DNA of 6,465 nt from an uncultured Bacilli bacterium (GTDB lineage: Bacteria > Bacillota_I > Bacilli_A > RF39 > UBA660). Each line of letters opens with the position of its first letter. Positions within the stretch are counted from its first letter, which is position 1. The translations under genes were made by a program, and so were the position numbers. The notes beneath the pieces are model-generated. The model made no database searches, was not told the origin of the DNA, and saw nothing but the letters and a program-made list of their open reading frames with translations. The stretch spans positions 1 to 6,465 of the forward strand of contig CALVJU010000017.1 of NCBI GenBank assembly GCA_944332375.1, read 5' to 3'. Positions 4,879 through 6,465 of the stretch are shown here, one piece after another.

Positions 4879-4963
4879 GCGGGTGTGGCGAAATTGGTAG
4901 ACGCACTGGCCTTAGGAGCCAGCGCCTTACGGCATGTGGGTTCGAGTCCCTTCACCCGCACCA
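4879..4963 (+). tRNA. tRNA-Leu (TAG anticodon)
   Basis: This is an 85-nt class II tRNA. The acceptor stem is GCGGGTG/CACCCGC. The anticodon stem is CTGGC/GCCAG with loop CTTAGGA, and anticodon TAG is at 4913-4915. It has a long variable arm (CGCCTTACGGCATG region), the T loop TTCGAGT, discriminator A4960 and encoded CCA 4961-4963. It reads CUN leucine codons. The gene is intact even though a probable mobile element begins shortly downstream. Confidence 0.97.
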
Positions 4964-4974
4964 TTGACGAATCT

Positions 4975-4995
4975 GTTCGAACTTTTCGAACTTTT
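4975..4995 (+). terminator. First terminator hairpin after tRNA-Leu
   Basis: GTTCGAA (4975-4981) pairs with TTCGAAC (4985-4991) across a CTT loop and is followed by TTTT. The same bases make a perfect tandem repeat of TTCGAACTT (4976-4984 and 4985-4993). Confidence 0.6.
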
Positions 4996-5003
4996 GATAT
5001 AGG

Positions 5004-5029
5004 AATCAATCGTAAAGATTGATTTTTTT
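5004..5029 (+). terminator. Second terminator hairpin after tRNA-Leu
   Basis: AATCAATC (5004-5011) pairs with GATTGATT (5017-5024) across GTAAA. The T-run at 5022-5029 follows. It ends only 24 nt before the ribosome binding site of the next gene. Confidence 0.8.
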
Positions 5030-5066
5030 CGTATTTAGAAAAAAATCATAAGAAAGGTTGGTGTCT

Positions 5067-5342
5067 ATGATTAAGGTTATTAAACAAGAAATTGATATTG
5101 AAGAATCATTAAAGAAAAGATTAGAAATTATATGTGATTTTTGTAATACTACTCCAACTATTATAAATGGTAGTATTCGTAAAATTGATAAAACTAATTT
5201 ATCTTATATTGAGCCACATAAAATAATAATCAAAAATAATATATTTCTTGTATTTAATTATTCAAATGAAGTTTATATCAATAATTTAACTGAAAAGATT
5301 AAAATATCAGAACTAGAAAACTATATTAAAAACCAAATTTAA
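5067..5342 (+). CDS. Unrecognised 91-aa protein at the edge of the mobile region
   Basis: I do not recognise this protein. ATG 5067 is chosen because AAAGGT (5053-5058) lies 8 nt upstream; a TTG at 5058 would overlap that site. The N-terminal half is charged and helical (EIDIEESLKKRLEIICDFCN), with a C-x-x-C pair (CDFC, about residues 23-26). The rest is a likely beta-rich part (KIIIKNNIFLVFNYSNEVYINNL) followed by a C-terminal helix. No membrane segment is seen. Six of 20 isoleucines use ATA, like the recombinase and unlike the phospholipase-like gene to the left, so it may belong to the incoming element. Only 23 nt separate it from the tRNA-Leu terminator and no promoter is obvious. It may depend on read-through, or a former promoter may have been replaced at an integration junction. 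Confidence 0.65.
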   Translation: MIKVIKQEIDIEESLKKRLEIICDFCNTTPTIINGSIRKIDKTNLSYIEPHKIIIKNNIFLVFNYSNEVYINNLTEKIKISELENYIKNQI

Positions 5343-5361
5343 GGGTTTAAATGCAAAATAC

Positions 5362-5390
5362 TAGACAAATCAAATAAAAAGTTGTATTAT
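5362..5390 (+). promoter_or_regulatory. Promoter for the leader and recombinase
   Basis: TAGACA (5362-5367) and TATTAT (5385-5390) are exactly 17 nt apart. The start point is expected near 5397, giving a leader of about 175 nt before the recombinase start codon. Confidence 0.6.
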
Positions 5391-5449
5391 ATTCGTCAAT
5401 AAATGACAAAGCAGTATCGTCTTTATTTAGGGGAAAGAGAGGTACTTCT

Positions 5450-5506
5450 ATGATTAGACAATGTAAAAATTTAGTAAGTGTATTATTTGAGGAGTCAATA
5501 TATTAG
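5450..5506 (+). CDS. Putative 18-aa leader peptide upstream of the recombinase
   Basis: A short ORF encodes MIRQCKNLVSVLFEESIY and ends in TAG. It has a good AGAGAGG site (5436-5442) with 7-nt spacing, and it lies about 50 nt downstream of the predicted transcription start. Its last six codons and stop (5489-5506) overlap the 5' arm of the terminator hairpin at 5489-5541. A ribosome finishing or stalled on this ORF would physically block that hairpin. The arrangement matches translation-linked attenuators in front of some Bacillota resistance and stress genes. The peptide itself is unknown to me. It could be a chance ORF, but RBS, position and overlap argue against that. Confidence 0.5.
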   Translation: MIRQCKNLVSVLFEESIY

Positions 5507-5541
5507 TTTTGAGTGCTAGTAGTTTTGACTCCTCTTTTTTT
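5489..5541 (+). terminator. Terminator/attenuator between leader peptide and recombinase
   Basis: GAGGAGTCAA (5489-5498) pairs perfectly with TTGACTCCTC (5525-5534), 10 bp, and a T-run follows (5535-5541). The loop can fold further, with TATTAG (5501-5506) pairing CTAGTA (5516-5521) with one wobble. It lies between promoter and recombinase, so it must be bypassed for the recombinase to be made from the promoter at 5362-5390. Confidence 0.8.
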
Positions 5542-5572
5542 AGAAAATTTAAGAAAAGGGAGATGATTAAGT

Positions 5573-6465
5573 ATGTTTGAAGATGTTAAAAAAGTGGCTG
5601 GTCTTTATATTCGTGTAAGTACTGAAGACCAAGCAAGAGAAGGATTTAGTTTGCCAGAACAAGAAAAGCGTTTAAGGGCTATGTGTGAGTATAAAGGTTA
5701 TGAAATATATGACGTGTATAAAGACGCTGGAATAAGTGCTAAAACTGGCAACAAACGTCCAGAATTTGAAAGATTATTACAAGATATTAAAGATAAGAAA
5801 TGTAATACAATAGTAGTTTTAAAATTAGATAGATTAACTCGTAGTGTTTATGATTGGGAAAATATGTTAAAGTTTCTTGAAGAAAACGAAGCATATTTAG
5901 ATTGTGCTAATGATGATATAAATACTACTAATGCAAATGGAAAAATGATTTCAAGAATATTAACTAGCGTATCTCAACAAGAAATAGAAAGAACAAGTGA
6001 AAGAACAAAAATAGGTTTAGCTGGAGCAATTAAGGTTGGTCATATTCCGCATCAAGCTCCATTAGGTTATAAAAGAGTTGATAAAACACTTGTACCAGAT
6101 ATAACTAAAAAAGATATTGTTATTAGAATATTTGATATGTATCATAATGGTTTATCTTATAAGAAAATAAGTAATATCTTAAACGAAGAAAAAGTACTTG
6201 ATAAAACTAACTGGAGAGATTCAACTATCGTAGGTATTTTACAAAATGAAATATATAAAGGTGATTTCGTACATGGCAAAAGAACAAAACACCCTACTTA
6301 TTATACTGATGTAGTTGAGCCAATTATAAGTAAAGAATTATGGGAAGAATGCCAAGTACAAAAACAAAAGAATTCAAGAAGTTATCAAAGAACACTTAAT
6401 TATTTATTCTTACAAAAACTTAAATGTCCTAAATGTGGAAGAATTCTAGGTGGTAAAGCAACTAC
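5573..6465 (+). CDS. Large serine recombinase (integrase), 3'-truncated by the window edge
   Basis: It encodes 297 residues and continues past the edge. It is a site-specific DNA recombinase of the resolvase/invertase superfamily that joins attP and attB, or excises an element, through a covalent 5'-phosphoserine link. The N-terminal catalytic domain starts GLYIRVSTEDQ with nucleophile S16 and R14. LKLDRLTR (83-90) carries the conserved D86, R87 and R90. The long helix E-helix region ERTSERTKIGL (139-149) follows. The recombinase domain (about 160-262) has PLGYKRV, SYKKISNILNEE, NEIYKGDFVHGKR and ISKELWEECQ. A zinc ribbon begins at CPKC (285-288). ATG 5573 has a GGGAG site 10 nt upstream; an overlapping ATG at 5563 stops after five codons. 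Isoleucine is ATA in 12 of 24 codons, unlike the left-hand genes. It probably mobilises a prophage, ICE or transposon lying mostly to the right. Confidence 0.95.
   Translation, partial: MFEDVKKVAGLYIRVSTEDQAREGFSLPEQEKRLRAMCEYKGYEIYDVYKDAGISAKTGNKRPEFERLLQDIKDKKCNTIVVLKLDRLTRSVYDWENMLKFLEENEAYLDCANDDINTTNANGKMISRILTSVSQQEIERTSERTKIGLAGAIKVGHIPHQAPLGYKRVDKTLVPDITKKDIVIRIFDMYHNGLSYKKISNILNEEKVLDKTNWRDSTIVGILQNEIYKGDFVHGKRTKHPTYYTDVVEPIISKELWEECQVQKQKNSRSYQRTLNYLFLQKLKCPKCGRILGGKAT

Noticed and set aside
4562..4900. Plus-strand ORF of 112 codons overlapping the 112-aa minus gene and tRNA-Leu
   Set aside because: It runs through the tRNA-Leu promoter and into the tRNA itself and has no ribosome binding site.
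4879..4963. tRNA-Leu 3' end as the attachment site of the recombinase
   Set aside because: Integration into tRNA 3' ends is typical of tyrosine integrases; here the recombinase is a serine type and no duplicated tRNA fragment is seen in the window.

Overview
The window is AT-rich, has strong Shine-Dalgarno sites and consensus sigma-A promoters, and encodes the CCA end in its tRNA genes. These traits point to a low-GC Bacillota (Firmicutes) chromosome, perhaps a gut Bacilli/Erysipelotrichales-like lineage. That placement is inference from style and protein resemblance. The standard genetic code appears to be used: TGG is Trp, and stops are TAA or TAG.

Layout from left to right. (1) Positions 1-111 are the last 36 codons of an IS110-family transposase. 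About 280 nt of strongly structured non-coding DNA follows (112-395). It has the position and shape expected of an IS110/IS1111 bridge RNA (seekRNA) and right end, and it abuts the 3' end of cysS. (2) Positions 396-2783 hold a minus-strand cysK-like then cysS pair: an enzyme that makes cysteine directly upstream of the enzyme that charges it onto tRNA. (3) A plus-strand CAT-anticodon tRNA (Met or Ile2) follows at 2877-2953, with its own promoter and terminator. (4) Small chromosomal genes come next: a DUF3592-like protein (minus), a divergent small zinc-phospholipase-C-like protein with a perfect-consensus promoter (plus), a 72-aa XRE-type HTH protein with a likely self-operator (minus), and a 112-aa orphan (minus). 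(5) tRNA-Leu(TAG) at 4879-4963 has a strong promoter and two tandem terminator hairpins. (6) After this tRNA, codon use becomes richer in ATA. There is a 91-aa orphan gene, then a promoter, an 18-codon leader peptide overlapping a 10-bp intrinsic terminator, and a large serine recombinase that runs off the right edge. This last part is probably the left end of an integrated mobile element (prophage, ICE or transposon).

The two spots most worth attention are the structured RNA candidate downstream of the IS110 transposase (112-395) and the leader-peptide/terminator module before the serine recombinase (5362-5572). The first would be a programmable RNA-guided recombination system. The second suggests that element mobility is controlled by translation-linked attenuation. 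Neither can be proved from this window alone.
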